Of a DNA stretch of 64,000 nucleotides, positions 1-8,674 are shown piece by piece. Below the pieces are notes generated by a model. It was not told the origin of the DNA. It saw only the letters and a list, made by a program, of their open reading frames with translations, and ran no database searches. Each line of letters begins with the position of its first letter. Position 1 is the first letter of the stretch. Position numbers and translations under genes: made by a program. Source of the DNA: Nonomuraea sp. SYSU D8015 (GTDB taxonomy: Bacteria > Actinomycetota > Actinomycetes > Streptosporangiales > Streptosporangiaceae); the NCBI RefSeq assembly GCF_008065375.1, contig NZ_VJYI01000006.1, forward strand, positions 124,001 through 188,000, written 5' to 3'.

Positions 1-969
1 CATCCGGCCGACGAGGGCGGCAAGAAGCTGATCCAGCAGATCGTCAAGTTCGCCGACCAGCCGCACGTGCGCCACCGGATCGTCTTCCTGCCCGACTACG
101 ACATGGCGCTGGGCCAGCTCATGGTCCAGGGCTGCGACGTCTGGCTCAACAACCCGCTGCGCCCGCTGGAGGCGTCCGGCACGTCCGGCATGAAGTCCGC
201 GCTCAACGGCGGGCTCAACCTGTCGATCCGCGACGGCTGGTGGGACGAGTGGTACGACGGCACCAACGGCTGGGCCATCCCCACCGCCGACGGGGTGACC
301 GACCCCGACCGGCGCGACGAGCTGGAGGCCGCCGCGCTCTACGATCTGATCGAGCACGAGGTGTCCGACCGGTTCTACGACCGGCCCGCCGACGGGCTGC
401 CGCGGCGGTGGATGGAAATGGTCAAGCACACCCTGACCTCGCTCGGCCCGAAGGTGCTCGCCGGCCGGATGCTCCGCGACTACGTCGTGGACCTCTACAC
501 CCCGGCCGCGAAGGCCGCCCGCGCGCTTTCGGCGGACTCGTACGCGCCCGCCAAGGGGTTCGCCGCCTGGCGGGTCCGGGTCGCCAGGGCGTGGCCCGGG
601 GTCCGGGTCGAGCACATCGAGGCCTCCGGCGTGGGCGACACACCCGAGGTGGGTGCCTCCATCGAGCTGCACGCCACGATCGCGCTCGGCGACCTGGAGC
701 CGGACGACGTGCTGGTGGAGGCGGCCTACGGCAAGGTGGGGCCGCACGACGAGCTGGTGCATCCGTCGTACGCGAAGCTGACGGCCGGATCGGTGGACGA
801 CGACGGCCGCGCCCACTACACGGGCACCGTCCCGCTCGACCGGACGGGCGCCTTCGGCTACACCGTGCGAGTCGTCCCTTACCACCCGCTCGTCGCGACT
901 CCCGCCGAATTGGGGCTCATCGCCGTGCCCGAGGAACCTGCAGGCATGACGAACGGCACGCTGAGGTAA
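1..969 (+). CDS. glgP: Alpha-glucan (glycogen) phosphorylase, C-terminal part
   Basis: This is the last 322 residues of an alpha-glucan phosphorylase; the start lies left of the window and the frame is open from base 1. The enzyme releases glucose-1-phosphate from glycogen or maltodextrin in the cytoplasm. The motif EASGTSGMK near residue 57, followed by LNGGLNLSIRDGWWDE, matches the phosphate/PLP-site region of the GlgP type common in actinobacteria. The last ~130 residues resemble the C-terminal extension of that subfamily. The stop is TAA. The RpiR-type regulator follows 17 bp downstream on the same strand and may be co-transcribed. Family assignment is firm; the exact substrate is not visible here. 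Confidence 0.9.
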   Translation, partial: HPADEGGKKLIQQIVKFADQPHVRHRIVFLPDYDMALGQLMVQGCDVWLNNPLRPLEASGTSGMKSALNGGLNLSIRDGWWDEWYDGTNGWAIPTADGVTDPDRRDELEAAALYDLIEHEVSDRFYDRPADGLPRRWMEMVKHTLTSLGPKVLAGRMLRDYVVDLYTPAAKAARALSADSYAPAKGFAAWRVRVARAWPGVRVEHIEASGVGDTPEVGASIELHATIALGDLEPDDVLVEAAYGKVGPHDELVHPSYAKLTAGSVDDDGRAHYTGTVPLDRTGAFGYTVRVVPYHPLVATPAELGLIAVPEEPAGMTNGTLR

Positions 970-986
970 AGCGGCATAATCGTCAC

Positions 987-1883
987 GTGGACGACAGCGG
1001 GAACGGCCTGAGGGCCGACACTCTGGTGGCCACGGTCCGCGGTGTGCTGCCGTCCCTGACGCCGGCCGCCCAGACCGTGGCCCGGCTCATTCTGGAAGAC
1101 CCGGCGACGGTGGCCAGGAGCACCATCACGGAGCTCTCCGCCGCCTCGGGCACCAGCGAGGCCACCATCGTGCGCACCGCGCGGCTGCTCGGCTTCGCCG
1201 GCTACCCGCAGCTGCGCCTGGCCCTGGCGGCGGCCGCCGCGCAGCCGGACCGGCTCGTGCCCGGTGACCTGGCCCCCGACGACCCGCTGTCGGAGGTGAT
1301 CCAGAAGGTGGCGCGGGCCGAGTCCGAGGCGATCAACGACACGGTGGCCCAGCTGACCTCCGAGCGGCTCGGCCTGGTCGTGGACGCCATCGTCGCGGCC
1401 CGGCGGATCGACGCCTACGGGGTCAGCGCCTCCGGGCTCGTGGCCGAGGACGTCGCGCAGAAGCTGATGCGCATCGGCCTGTCCAGCCACGCCTTCCAGG
1501 ACGCGCATCTGGCCCTGACCAGCGCGGTCCTGCTCAAGCCCGGCGACGTCGCGATCGGCATCAGCACCTCGGGGGAGACCCCCGACGTGATCGAGCCGCT
1601 GACGCGGGCCAAAGAGGCGGGCGCGACCACGGTCGCGATCACCAACAACCCGCGCTCGTCGCTGGCGGAGCTGGCCGAGCACGTGCTGATCTCGGCCGGG
1701 CGCGAGACGGAGTTCCGCCCCGGCGCCCTGGCCAGCCGGATCAGCCAGCTCCTCGTCGTCGACTGCGTGTTCGTCGGCGTCGCCCAGCGCACCTACGACT
1801 CCTCTCAGGAAGCGCTCGCGAGCACCAGGCGAGCCGTCAAGGAGTTCACCCGGAGAACGTCACCTGCACGTCGTCAGCCTTGA
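987..1883 (+). CDS. MurR/RpiR family transcriptional regulator
   Basis: A 298-residue regulator with an N-terminal helix-turn-helix of the RpiR type (about residues 10-85, including SEATIVRTARLLGFAGYPQL) and a C-terminal SIS sugar-phosphate-binding domain (about 125-270, including YGVSASGLVAEDVAQKL and ISTSGETPDVIE). Such proteins sense phosphosugars and control sugar or amino-sugar catabolism. I place the start at the GTG at 987, just before the conserved N-terminus; the frame is open further upstream but that part is antisense-like filler. It follows the phosphorylase by 17 bp. Its 3' end overlaps the convergent amidase gene by 38 bp, so the two transcripts are complementary there. The ligand is unknown. 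Confidence 0.88.
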   Translation: MDDSGNGLRADTLVATVRGVLPSLTPAAQTVARLILEDPATVARSTITELSAASGTSEATIVRTARLLGFAGYPQLRLALAAAAAQPDRLVPGDLAPDDPLSEVIQKVARAESEAINDTVAQLTSERLGLVVDAIVAARRIDAYGVSASGLVAEDVAQKLMRIGLSSHAFQDAHLALTSAVLLKPGDVAIGISTSGETPDVIEPLTRAKEAGATTVAITNNPRSSLAELAEHVLISAGRETEFRPGALASRISQLLVVDCVFVGVAQRTYDSSQEALASTRRAVKEFTRRTSPARRQP

Positions 1884-3759
1884 CGAACATCACGCGGTGG
1901 CCGAACTGGATCTCCAGATACTTGGTCTTGCCCCGCACGACCTTGTGGTCCTCCAGGTTGAAGGTGACCGCGCGGTAGTACTCCGCGGCCGCGGGTCCGG
2001 CGAGGGTGTACTTCTCGCCTGCCGAGAACGTGTACTGCAGCGGGGTCACGGCCTGGTAGGGGATGCCCTCCGGATAGGCCTCCTGCTCCGGGTACGCCCG
2101 GCCGTACACCGGCACGGTGGCCTTGCCCGGCTTCGGGGTCACGACCAATCCCATGGACGGGACGGCGGTCGGGGCGTCGGCCGGGTTGTGGAACCAGGCC
2201 TTCTGGCCGAGGTACCAGATGGCCGTCCAGTCGCCCTGGCGGCCGGCCACCGCGAAGCGCTGGCCCGTGCTGGCGCGGGCGCTGTGGTCGTACACGCTGT
2301 AGAGCGATTCGCCCGTGGGGTGCTTGCCGATGTCCTTGACCAGCGGCGCGTCCGGGCGCGGCTCGGTACGCAGCCAGACGGTCCCGGCGGGCAGCGGCGG
2401 GCAGGCGGCTGAGGGGTTCTTGCGGTCGCAGCCGTAGAAGTACGGCTTGTTCGTCGCGAAGTCGGGCTTGATCATGACCGCGCCGGCTCGCGGCCCGCCG
2501 AACTGGTGCAGCGGCGCGCCCATCAGCTGGAAGTAGTGGGCCCAGTCCCAGAAGGGTCCCGGGTCCTCGTGCATGCCCCTGACGGTGCTCGGGAGGGTGC
2601 CTGGGACGTTGTCGTGGCCCAGGATGTGGGCGCGGTCCAGCGGCACGCCGTGCTTGAGCGCCAGGTAGCGGACCAGGCGGGCGGACGAGCGGTACATCGC
2701 CTCGGTGTACCAGGTGCCGCCCTCGGCCAGGAAACCCTCGTGCTCGATGCCGATGGACTTGGCGTTGATGTACCAGTTGCCGGCCTGCCAGGCGACGTCC
2801 TTGCTCTTGATGTGCTGGGCGATGTGGCCGTCGGTGGAGCGGATGGAGTACTGCCAGCTCGCGCGGTAGTTCGGGTCCTGGTTGAGGCGGATGGAGGGGA
2901 GGAAATATCCCTCCATGTCGTGAATGATGATGTAGTCGATCTTCTGGCTGAACGGCCGGTTCGCCAGATCGTAGTGGCCGTAGTTGCCGTTGGGCAGTTG
3001 CTGGTACGCCGACGCGATCCACTCGCAGGAGACCGAGGCGGGGCACTCGACGCCGTCGGGGCGCGTCGGGCGCAGACCGAGCTTGTCCAGCCATTTCACG
3101 ATCTTCTGGAGGTCCGGCACGGCGGGCAGCCGCACCCGCTCCCCGTCGTCGGTGGTTCGCTCGGCGCCCTTCTCGATCACCGAGAAGACCTCGTCGGCGA
3201 AGAACCTGGCGGCCCCGGCCTCCTCGGCGCCGGAGTACTTGGCGACGGCGCCGTACCACTCACCGGGGTCGTCGCTCAGGGGCGCGCCGAGCGACTTCTG
3301 ATAGTCGGCCAGCAGGGCGGCGCCGCCGCGGATGTTGGCGGCGTCGTCCGTTCGCAGCCGCTCGTGACTCTCGCCGGTGAGCTCGGCGGCCCGCTCCATG
3401 GTGCGGAGCGAGGCCGGGATCTCGGCGGGCGCGGGCTCGTGCTCAGCCGGAGGGAGGGGCCGCGAGTCGTCGCCGCGCGCGTCCTCCTCGCCCTCGTGGT
3501 GATGGTTGGACCCGGTGTACGCGGCCGCGTCGGTAAGGTGCATGGGGCCGAATCCGGCGTCGCTGGAGGGCTGGCCGGCGTGGGCGTCCCATCGGGATTC
3601 GAGATAGGAGACGCCGAGCAGTACGCTCTCGGGGACCTGGAACTCCTCGGCGGCGGCGGCGAAGGCCTGCTGCCGGTCGGCGGGGTCCTGGGCCTGGGCG
3701 GCGGTGACGTTCGTTAAGGGCAGCAGGGCGACGACGCTGATCGCCAGCAGTCTGCGCAT
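1846..3759 (-). CDS. Secreted N-acetylmuramoyl-L-alanine amidase, multidomain
   Basis: A 637-residue exported cell-wall hydrolase. Residues 1-23 form a signal peptide (MRRLLAISVVALLPLTNVTA, then AQAQ). Residues ~30-190 resemble a lysozyme/transglycosylase-like fold (VPESVLLGVSYLESRWDAHAG). Residues ~270-400 form an Amidase_2 domain with IIIHDMEG and HILGHDN, which carry probable zinc-binding histidines. The C-terminal ~200 residues look like cell-wall-binding or SH3-like modules. The family cleaves the bond between muramic acid and the stem peptide. A GAGGAG ribosome site lies 6 bp before the ATG. The gene is convergent with the RpiR gene, overlapping by 38 bp. The lytic-transglycosylase-like reading of the N-terminus is weaker than the amidase call. 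Confidence 0.85.
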   Translation of the reverse strand: MRRLLAISVVALLPLTNVTAAQAQDPADRQQAFAAAAEEFQVPESVLLGVSYLESRWDAHAGQPSSDAGFGPMHLTDAAAYTGSNHHHEGEEDARGDDSRPLPPAEHEPAPAEIPASLRTMERAAELTGESHERLRTDDAANIRGGAALLADYQKSLGAPLSDDPGEWYGAVAKYSGAEEAGAARFFADEVFSVIEKGAERTTDDGERVRLPAVPDLQKIVKWLDKLGLRPTRPDGVECPASVSCEWIASAYQQLPNGNYGHYDLANRPFSQKIDYIIIHDMEGYFLPSIRLNQDPNYRASWQYSIRSTDGHIAQHIKSKDVAWQAGNWYINAKSIGIEHEGFLAEGGTWYTEAMYRSSARLVRYLALKHGVPLDRAHILGHDNVPGTLPSTVRGMHEDPGPFWDWAHYFQLMGAPLHQFGGPRAGAVMIKPDFATNKPYFYGCDRKNPSAACPPLPAGTVWLRTEPRPDAPLVKDIGKHPTGESLYSVYDHSARASTGQRFAVAGRQGDWTAIWYLGQKAWFHNPADAPTAVPSMGLVVTPKPGKATVPVYGRAYPEQEAYPEGIPYQAVTPLQYTFSAGEKYTLAGPAAAEYYRAVTFNLEDHKVVRGKTKYLEIQFGHRVMFVKADDVQVTFSG

Positions 3760-3856
3760 GAACCACTCCTCGGGCTGGGGGCATGGTGCAGTTCAGCGTC
3801 TCAACATTTTCCTTCGCAGGCGAGAACTTTGCGAAGGTATTTTTCACGCCTTAACC

Positions 3857-4939
3857 TCATGGCCGCTCGCCGGGCCGGTCGACGACGCCGGACTCCAGCA
3901 TGCTCCCCCAGCCGAACAGCTCGCCCTTCTTGACGGAGACGTACACCCGGGGCTCCTCGCGGTCGCGGACCGCGATCGAGCGATACCCCATGTACGCGTA
4001 CGTCTCCGGGTCGATGAAGATCTCGTCGCGCAGGTAGCCCCCGTGGACCCGGTAGAGGGTGACCCCCGGCCGCTCGGCCAGGTCCTCCGCGCGTGCCTCG
4101 TACCGGACGCCGGGGATCTCGGCCAGGGCACCGTACATGGCCGCGCGGAGCGTGCGAGGCAGCACGGCGTCCCGCATGCCCTGCACGATGTGCTGGAACG
4201 CGTACGTGTGCTTCTGCTCCTCGGTCAGCGGCGGCTCCAGTCGGTCGAGTTCCTCCTTCGCCGACTCGGCTCTCCTGCCGCGCCGCTCGGCCAGCTTCGT
4301 CAGGTGTTCCAGGGTGGCGGCCCGCCCTCTGGCGTACTCGGCCTCGATCTGCTCGTAGACGCGGGCGAGCAGGGCGCCGGGCTCGGTCGGCAGGGACAGC
4401 AGGTACGGATAGGTCACCTCGAACTCGGAGCCGTCGAGCACCTTGAGCTTCCCGCCCTCGATGAAGGCGAACTGCTTCTCGTCCGCCCGGCGCCACATCT
4501 CGTGGATCTTCGTCCCCCTCTTCCGCACGCCCCCGTCCTGCCGGCCGATGATCTCCTCGGTCTTGATGTACGCCCACTGGTGAGGTTCCGGGACGGGGTC
4601 CGGATTGGCGGCGGCCAGCGCGGCCGCGTTGCCGGCCAGGTCCTCGGCGCTGGCCACCGCACGCAGCCGCAGAGACGTGTCCTGCGAGCTGGAGGGACGC
4701 GCCTGCGGACGCTCGGAGCCCCCGGGAACGATCACGATCGCCGCCACCAGCGCGGCCGCGGCCGCTCCGGCCAGGCCGAGCGCCCAGGCGAAGGGAAGGC
4801 GGCGCCGGGCGGGGCGAAGGCGGCGCCCAGGGCTCTCGCGCACGTGGGCGAGCAGGCGGGAACGTGCCTCGGCGACGGCCCGCTCGTCCGGATCCGGCAT
4901 CGCGTCGTGGCGGTCCTTCAGCAGCCGCAGCTCATCCAT
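3857..4939 (-). CDS. CU044_5270-type membrane protein, partner of the ECF sigma factor
   Basis: A 360-residue protein beginning MDELRLLKDRHDAMPDPDERAVAEARSRLL and carrying one transmembrane helix around residues 48-68 (rich in A, L and V), with the remainder probably outside the cell. This layout matches the actinobacterial CU044_5270 family, which is regularly encoded directly behind ECF sigma factors. The start codon overlaps the 3' end of the sigma gene by 8 bp, so the pair is translationally coupled. I infer a role in controlling the sigma factor or in a response it drives, but no classical zinc anti-sigma motif (HxxxCxxC) is visible in the N-terminus. The extracellular part is rich in charged helices. 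Confidence 0.72.
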   Translation of the reverse strand: MDELRLLKDRHDAMPDPDERAVAEARSRLLAHVRESPGRRLRPARRRLPFAWALGLAGAAAAALVAAIVIVPGGSERPQARPSSSQDTSLRLRAVASAEDLAGNAAALAAANPDPVPEPHQWAYIKTEEIIGRQDGGVRKRGTKIHEMWRRADEKQFAFIEGGKLKVLDGSEFEVTYPYLLSLPTEPGALLARVYEQIEAEYARGRAATLEHLTKLAERRGRRAESAKEELDRLEPPLTEEQKHTYAFQHIVQGMRDAVLPRTLRAAMYGALAEIPGVRYEARAEDLAERPGVTLYRVHGGYLRDEIFIDPETYAYMGYRSIAVRDREEPRVYVSVKKGELFGWGSMLESGVVDRPGERP

Positions 4940-5534
4940 GGTCGTCTACCTCCAGTGCGGGGAAGCCAAGTGTCGTGCGGAGCCTGCGCCTGGCGCGGGT
5001 GACGCGGGAGCCCACGGTGCCGATCGGGATGGACAGGGCCCGCGCCACCTCCGCGTAGCTGAGCTCGGCGCAGGCGAAGAGCAGCAGCGCGTCGCGGTCG
5101 CCCTCGGACAGCGCGGCCAGGCCCTTGGCCAGCGCGGGGTTCAGCTGTTCCGCGCTCACCCGGTCGGCCACCCGGTCGGCGTGGTTCTCCACGTCGTCGG
5201 GGTTCGCGGCCCGGCCGATGGCGCGGTAGAGCCGGATCTCGGCGCGGCGGTGGCGGCCGATCAGGTTGGTCGCGATCCCGTAGAGCCAGGCCCGCGCGCT
5301 CGGGCAGGTCAGGTCGTAGCGGTCCCGCTGGTCGAACGCGGCGAGGAAGGTCTCGGACGCGACGTCGTCGGCGGTGGCGGGGCCTAACCGCGCGGCCGCG
5401 TACCGGTGTATCGCGGTGAAGTACCGGTCGAAGATCACCGAGAACCACTCGGGCTCGTGGCGGGACCTCTCGATGATCGACGCGTCGGTCGTCTCCTCAA
5501 GCATTCGCACAGGAGGGACGTGGGTCAGGGGCAT
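4932..5534 (-). CDS. ECF-type RNA polymerase sigma factor
   Basis: A 200-residue sigma-70 family factor. Region 2 covers about residues 28-95 (FDRYFTAIHRYAAARLGPA through FLAAFDQRD and RAWLYGIATNLI). Region 4 covers about 130-185 (LSEGDRDALLLFACAELSYAEVA, then IPIGTVGSRVTRARRRLR). The ATG at 5534 has an AAAGG about 9 bp upstream; a second candidate ATG at 5504 would shorten the protein by 10 residues and lacks a ribosome site. The gene is followed by the CU044_5270-type membrane protein with an 8-bp overlap, a common actinobacterial pairing. Its regulon cannot be read from the sequence. Confidence 0.9.
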   Translation of the reverse strand: MPLTHVPPVRMLEETTDASIIERSRHEPEWFSVIFDRYFTAIHRYAAARLGPATADDVASETFLAAFDQRDRYDLTCPSARAWLYGIATNLIGRHRRAEIRLYRAIGRAANPDDVENHADRVADRVSAEQLNPALAKGLAALSEGDRDALLLFACAELSYAEVARALSIPIGTVGSRVTRARRRLRTTLGFPALEVDDHG

Positions 5535-5630
5535 GCACCGTGAGCCTTTCTGGAGAGGTCATCGGCAGCTGATTGCCCGAACCCGGGATTCTTCTTCGCA
5601 CTATTTTCCGGAGCCGCCGACACGGCCCGC

Positions 5631-6773
5631 CTAGAGGACGAGCTTGAGCGAGGGCCGTCGGTCGGGGAGGCCGATGAGCTCGCGTACCCGGCCGATGGGC
5701 CAGGCGAGCTCCTGGGCCAGGGTGGCGGCGGTCAGATCCGTCTCCCGGGTGGCCAGGTCGAATGCATGGGCGAGCAGGACGGGCTGCTCGCCCGGGTAGC
5801 CGGAGACGGGCTCGTTGGTGAAGCCCGGCTGGTCGCGCAGCGCGGCCAGGCGCTGGTAGGCGCGGCTCGCCGCCGAGTCGGAGATCAGCCCCGTCTCGCG
5901 GCAGCGGTAGAGCAGCGAGTCGACCGACACGCCCCAGGTGCGCCGCAGCTCGGCGAGCTTGCGCAGGTCGACGCGGAGCGGCAGCTGGGGCAGGATGCTG
6001 TCGCGCGGTGTCAGGAACTCGGCGGCGAACGCGTCCGCCTCGCGCTCCTGGTGGGTGTCGCCGGCGGCGGTGTCGCCGTGCAGGACGAGATGACCCAGCT
6101 CGTGAGCGGCGGTGAAGCGGTGGCGGTAGATGTCGTCGAACCTGTTGGGGGTCAGCACGACGATCGGCCGCGGCAGGCTGGAGGTGGAGAAGGCGTCGAC
6201 GGTGACCGCGTCGGGGTCGTGCCGGGGGAAGACCACGACGATGCCGTGGGCCTCCATGCGGCGGACGAGGTGGCTGATCGGGCCGGTGCCCAGGCCCCAG
6301 TGGGCGCGCAACGCCCGGGCGGCGCCGGCCGGGTCGCGGGGCAGCGCGGAGTGCATCTCGCCGCCGGCGAACCCCGGCAGGTCGACGGCGGGCAACTGGA
6401 CCCGCCGCTCCAGCGCGTAGGTCAGCTCCCACACCTGCTCGACGAACGCGACGGCCTTGGCGCGCTGGTAGGCGCGGGTGGAGCGGAGGCTGCGGAAATG
6501 CGCCATGGAGCCGTCGAGCTTGCCATGGGGGCGCCCGGGCAGGAAGAACGCCATCGGCACGCCCAGCACCTCGGCCAGCCGTGGGATCAGGTCGGGGCGC
6601 GGCCGGGTGACGCCCGCCTCGTATTGGCCGACCGCGGCGGGGGAGACGCCGAGGTGCTCGGCCACCTCTTTCTTCGTCAGCGCGGCCAGGTGGCGGGCCT
6701 GGGTGAGACGGGTGGCCTCGAACGCGTCGGCGACGGCCTGCGGGGTGGGCGGGCCTGCTCGGAAACTACTCAC
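5631..6773 (-). CDS. XRE-family regulator fused to ImmA/IrrE metallopeptidase
   Basis: A 380-residue two-domain protein. Residues ~15-75 form an XRE/Cro helix-turn-helix (LTKKEVAEHLGVSPAAVGQYEAG). The remainder is an ImmA/IrrE (COG2856) domain with the zinc motif HELGHLVLHGD near residue 226 and a following READAFAAEFLTP segment that supplies the third ligand. Relatives cleave regulators or antitoxins and derepress mobile elements or stress genes. The gene starts inside the 3' end of the upstream 242-residue gene (8-bp overlap), so the two form a coupled operon. I see no phage or integrative-element genes next to it. Confidence 0.88.
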   Translation of the reverse strand: MSSFRAGPPTPQAVADAFEATRLTQARHLAALTKKEVAEHLGVSPAAVGQYEAGVTRPRPDLIPRLAEVLGVPMAFFLPGRPHGKLDGSMAHFRSLRSTRAYQRAKAVAFVEQVWELTYALERRVQLPAVDLPGFAGGEMHSALPRDPAGAARALRAHWGLGTGPISHLVRRMEAHGIVVVFPRHDPDAVTVDAFSTSSLPRPIVVLTPNRFDDIYRHRFTAAHELGHLVLHGDTAAGDTHQEREADAFAAEFLTPRDSILPQLPLRVDLRKLAELRRTWGVSVDSLLYRCRETGLISDSAASRAYQRLAALRDQPGFTNEPVSGYPGEQPVLLAHAFDLATRETDLTAATLAQELAWPIGRVRELIGLPDRRPSLKLVL

Positions 6774-7494
6774 CGCCCGCGGCTTCTGCCCTGAACTCGT
6801 GCACGGCCCGCGTACGCGGATTGAGCGCGGGAGTGGGCAGGGCGCCCTGGTCGAAGGCGGCCGCGGGCAGCGCCGTCTGCTCCGAGCCGACCGGCGCGGC
6901 CAGCGGGATCTCCTCGCAGTGGTGCCAGCGCAGGCTGCCGGTGCGGTCGAGCAGCTCTGCCTCGCCCCACCAGGCGTCGAGCAGCCCGGCGTGGGCGTTG
7001 CAGGCGTACGCGATCAGCACCAGGCTGGTGTCGCCCGGCAGGTCGCTCAGCGCCTCGGCCACCGGCACCGCGTGCGGCGCCACGTCGTGCAACGCGAGCT
7101 GCCGCATCGTCGGCTCCGGCCCGAACCGGTTGAACAGCGCCTGCACGAGCGCCGACGGCCGGCCCTCGCCGATGCGCGCGCTCATCACGCTCAACGAGCG
7201 GTCCTTGGCATAGCGGAACGGGAACAGCAGCTTGCCGTCCAGCACCACCAGCTCGTGCGGCGACCCAGCGGGCTTGACGATCCTGACGTCCCCCATGTCC
7301 TCGAACGTCTCGGCCAGCGCCTCGAACTTGCGCGACATGAGCGTGAACCCGAACGGGTGCGTGTGGTCGGTCTGCGCCGCGCTCTGGGCGTCGCGGGCGT
7401 TGTCGAGCGCGAGCGACAGCGCCTCGGCGACGCCCTGTCTGATCACCGCCGCACGCTGCCCGAACGTCTCCCGGGCCCACCGCGACACCGACAT
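6766..7494 (-). CDS. Unknown protein coupled to the XRE-ImmA gene
   Basis: A 242-residue protein I do not recognise. It has no signal peptide, transmembrane helix or Cys motif. The central part (IVKPAGSPHELVVLDGKLLF, FRYAKDRSLSVMSARIGEG) is mixed alpha/beta and a later stretch (GDTSLVLIAYACNAHAGLLDAWWGEAELL) is followed by a Pro/Ala-rich tail. I chose the ATG at 7494 because GGAGG sits 7 bp upstream; an in-frame ATG at 7563 lacks a ribosome site. It is first in a two-gene operon with the XRE/ImmA metallopeptidase (8-bp overlap), so it is a candidate substrate, sensor or partner of that protease. Function unknown. Confidence 0.75.
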   Translation of the reverse strand: MSVSRWARETFGQRAAVIRQGVAEALSLALDNARDAQSAAQTDHTHPFGFTLMSRKFEALAETFEDMGDVRIVKPAGSPHELVVLDGKLLFPFRYAKDRSLSVMSARIGEGRPSALVQALFNRFGPEPTMRQLALHDVAPHAVPVAEALSDLPGDTSLVLIAYACNAHAGLLDAWWGEAELLDRTGSLRWHHCEEIPLAAPVGSEQTALPAAAFDQGALPTPALNPRTRAVHEFRAEAAGGE

Positions 7495-7780
7495 GGGCGC
7501 ACCTCCGCAACGCTTTGCCCAGCAGCACCCGCACACCGGAGCCACTTTATTTTCCAACATCATAGTGACGTCCGCGCTTCACGAAGCCGCTTTCTCCGGA
7601 CGGCGTGTCGCCCCGCCGCGAACGCCGACGTGCCGCGGCCGAACGGCACGGTGGCCCGCCTGCGGCGAAGCGGCACTTGCGCACGACAGGGCTAAGATGC
7701 TCGTCTGACATGTGGGCGATCCGGGGTGCTGTCCCCGGACGCCGGGCCGGGCGCAGCCGGAGCCGGAGGGGGATCCGCGC

Positions 7781-8575
7781 GTGATCAGGTGGACCGTCAA
7801 CTGCTCGATCCTCTACACGGACCTGCCCCTGCTGGAGCGCCCCGCCGCCGCGGCGGCCGACGGGTTCGCGGCAGTGGAGTTCTGGTGGCCGTGGCCGGTC
7901 GCCGTCCCCGCCGACCGGGACGTGGAGGCGTTCGTACGCGCCGTCGAGGACGCCGGGGTGCGGCTGACCGGGCTCAACTTCTTCGCCGGCGACATGCCGG
8001 GCGGCGACCGCGGCCTGGTGTCGTGGCCGGGGCGCTCGCGTGAGCTCCTGGACAACATCCCCGTGGTGGCGGCGATCGGGGAGCGGCTCGGCTGCCGGGC
8101 GTTCAACGCGCTGTACGGCAACCGCGTCGAGGGCGTCGAGGCGAAGGAGCAGGACGAGGTGGCCCTGGAGACGCTGGCCGCCTGCGCGCGCGGCGTGACG
8201 GGGACCGTGCTGCTGGAGCCGGTCAGCGGCGCGCCGCGCTACCCGCTGCTGACCGCCGCCGACGCCGTGGCCGTGCTCGACCGGCTCGGCGACGTGCCCA
8301 ACGTGGGGCTGCTGGCCGATCTCTACCACCTGGCGGTGAACGGCGACGACGTGGCGGCCGCCATCGAGCGGCACGCCGGCCGGGTCGCCCACGTGCAGAT
8401 CGCCGACGCCCCGGGCAGGGGCGCGCCGGGGACGGGCGGGCTGCCGATCCGGCAGTGGATCGACCAGCTGTACGCCGCCGGATATGACGGATATATCGGG
8501 CTCGAATACCGCTCCGAGGGGCCCGGCGCCTTCGACTGGCTCCCACGCGAGCAACGCGCGGGCGGATCCTGGTGA
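7781..8575 (+). CDS. hyi: Hydroxypyruvate isomerase
   Basis: A 264-residue TIM-barrel sugar isomerase (xylose isomerase-like/Hyi family) that interconverts hydroxypyruvate and tartronate semialdehyde in glyoxylate metabolism. Visible family features are NCSILYTDLPLLERPAAAA at the N-terminus, a FNALYGNR stretch, VLLEPVSGAPRYPLL and LLADLYHLAVNGDD, which include metal-binding Glu, Asp and His positions, and the C-terminal GLEYRSEG. The GTG at 7781 is preceded by GGAGGGGG 8 bp upstream. The tartronate semialdehyde reductase follows 69 bp downstream, a classic gene pair. Glyoxylate carboligase, the usual third member, is not in this window. Confidence 0.87.
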   Translation: MIRWTVNCSILYTDLPLLERPAAAAADGFAAVEFWWPWPVAVPADRDVEAFVRAVEDAGVRLTGLNFFAGDMPGGDRGLVSWPGRSRELLDNIPVVAAIGERLGCRAFNALYGNRVEGVEAKEQDEVALETLAACARGVTGTVLLEPVSGAPRYPLLTAADAVAVLDRLGDVPNVGLLADLYHLAVNGDDVAAAIERHAGRVAHVQIADAPGRGAPGTGGLPIRQWIDQLYAAGYDGYIGLEYRSEGPGAFDWLPREQRAGGSW

Positions 8576-8592
8576 ACGCCGTCGCCCGCGCC

Positions 8593-8674
8593 GGAAGATC
8601 ATCGTGAGCACCAAGGCCTTCATGGCCCCCGCGGGAGGATCATCGTGACCACCATCGCCTTCATCGGCCTCGGC
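8593..8674 (+). repeat. Tandem 41-bp duplication of the glxR translation start
   Basis: Two adjacent 41-bp copies (8593-8633 and 8634-8674) each contain a purine-rich ribosome site, ATCATCGTG and the first codons of the reductase. The upstream copy has drifted (GGAAGATC versus GGAGGATC and several substitutions) but still reads as a start, giving MSTKAF against the genuine MTTIAF. Confidence 0.75.
8604..8648 (+). other. 14-codon leader ORF overlapping the glxR start
   Basis: The duplicated upstream start opens a 14-codon frame (MSTKAFMAPAGGSS) whose TGA stop overlaps the GTG start of the reductase in a GTGA arrangement. It has its own GGAAG ribosome-site-like stretch. Translation of it would deliver ribosomes to the real start, so it could act as a coupling leader; it could equally be a neutral by-product of the duplication. 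Confidence 0.4.
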
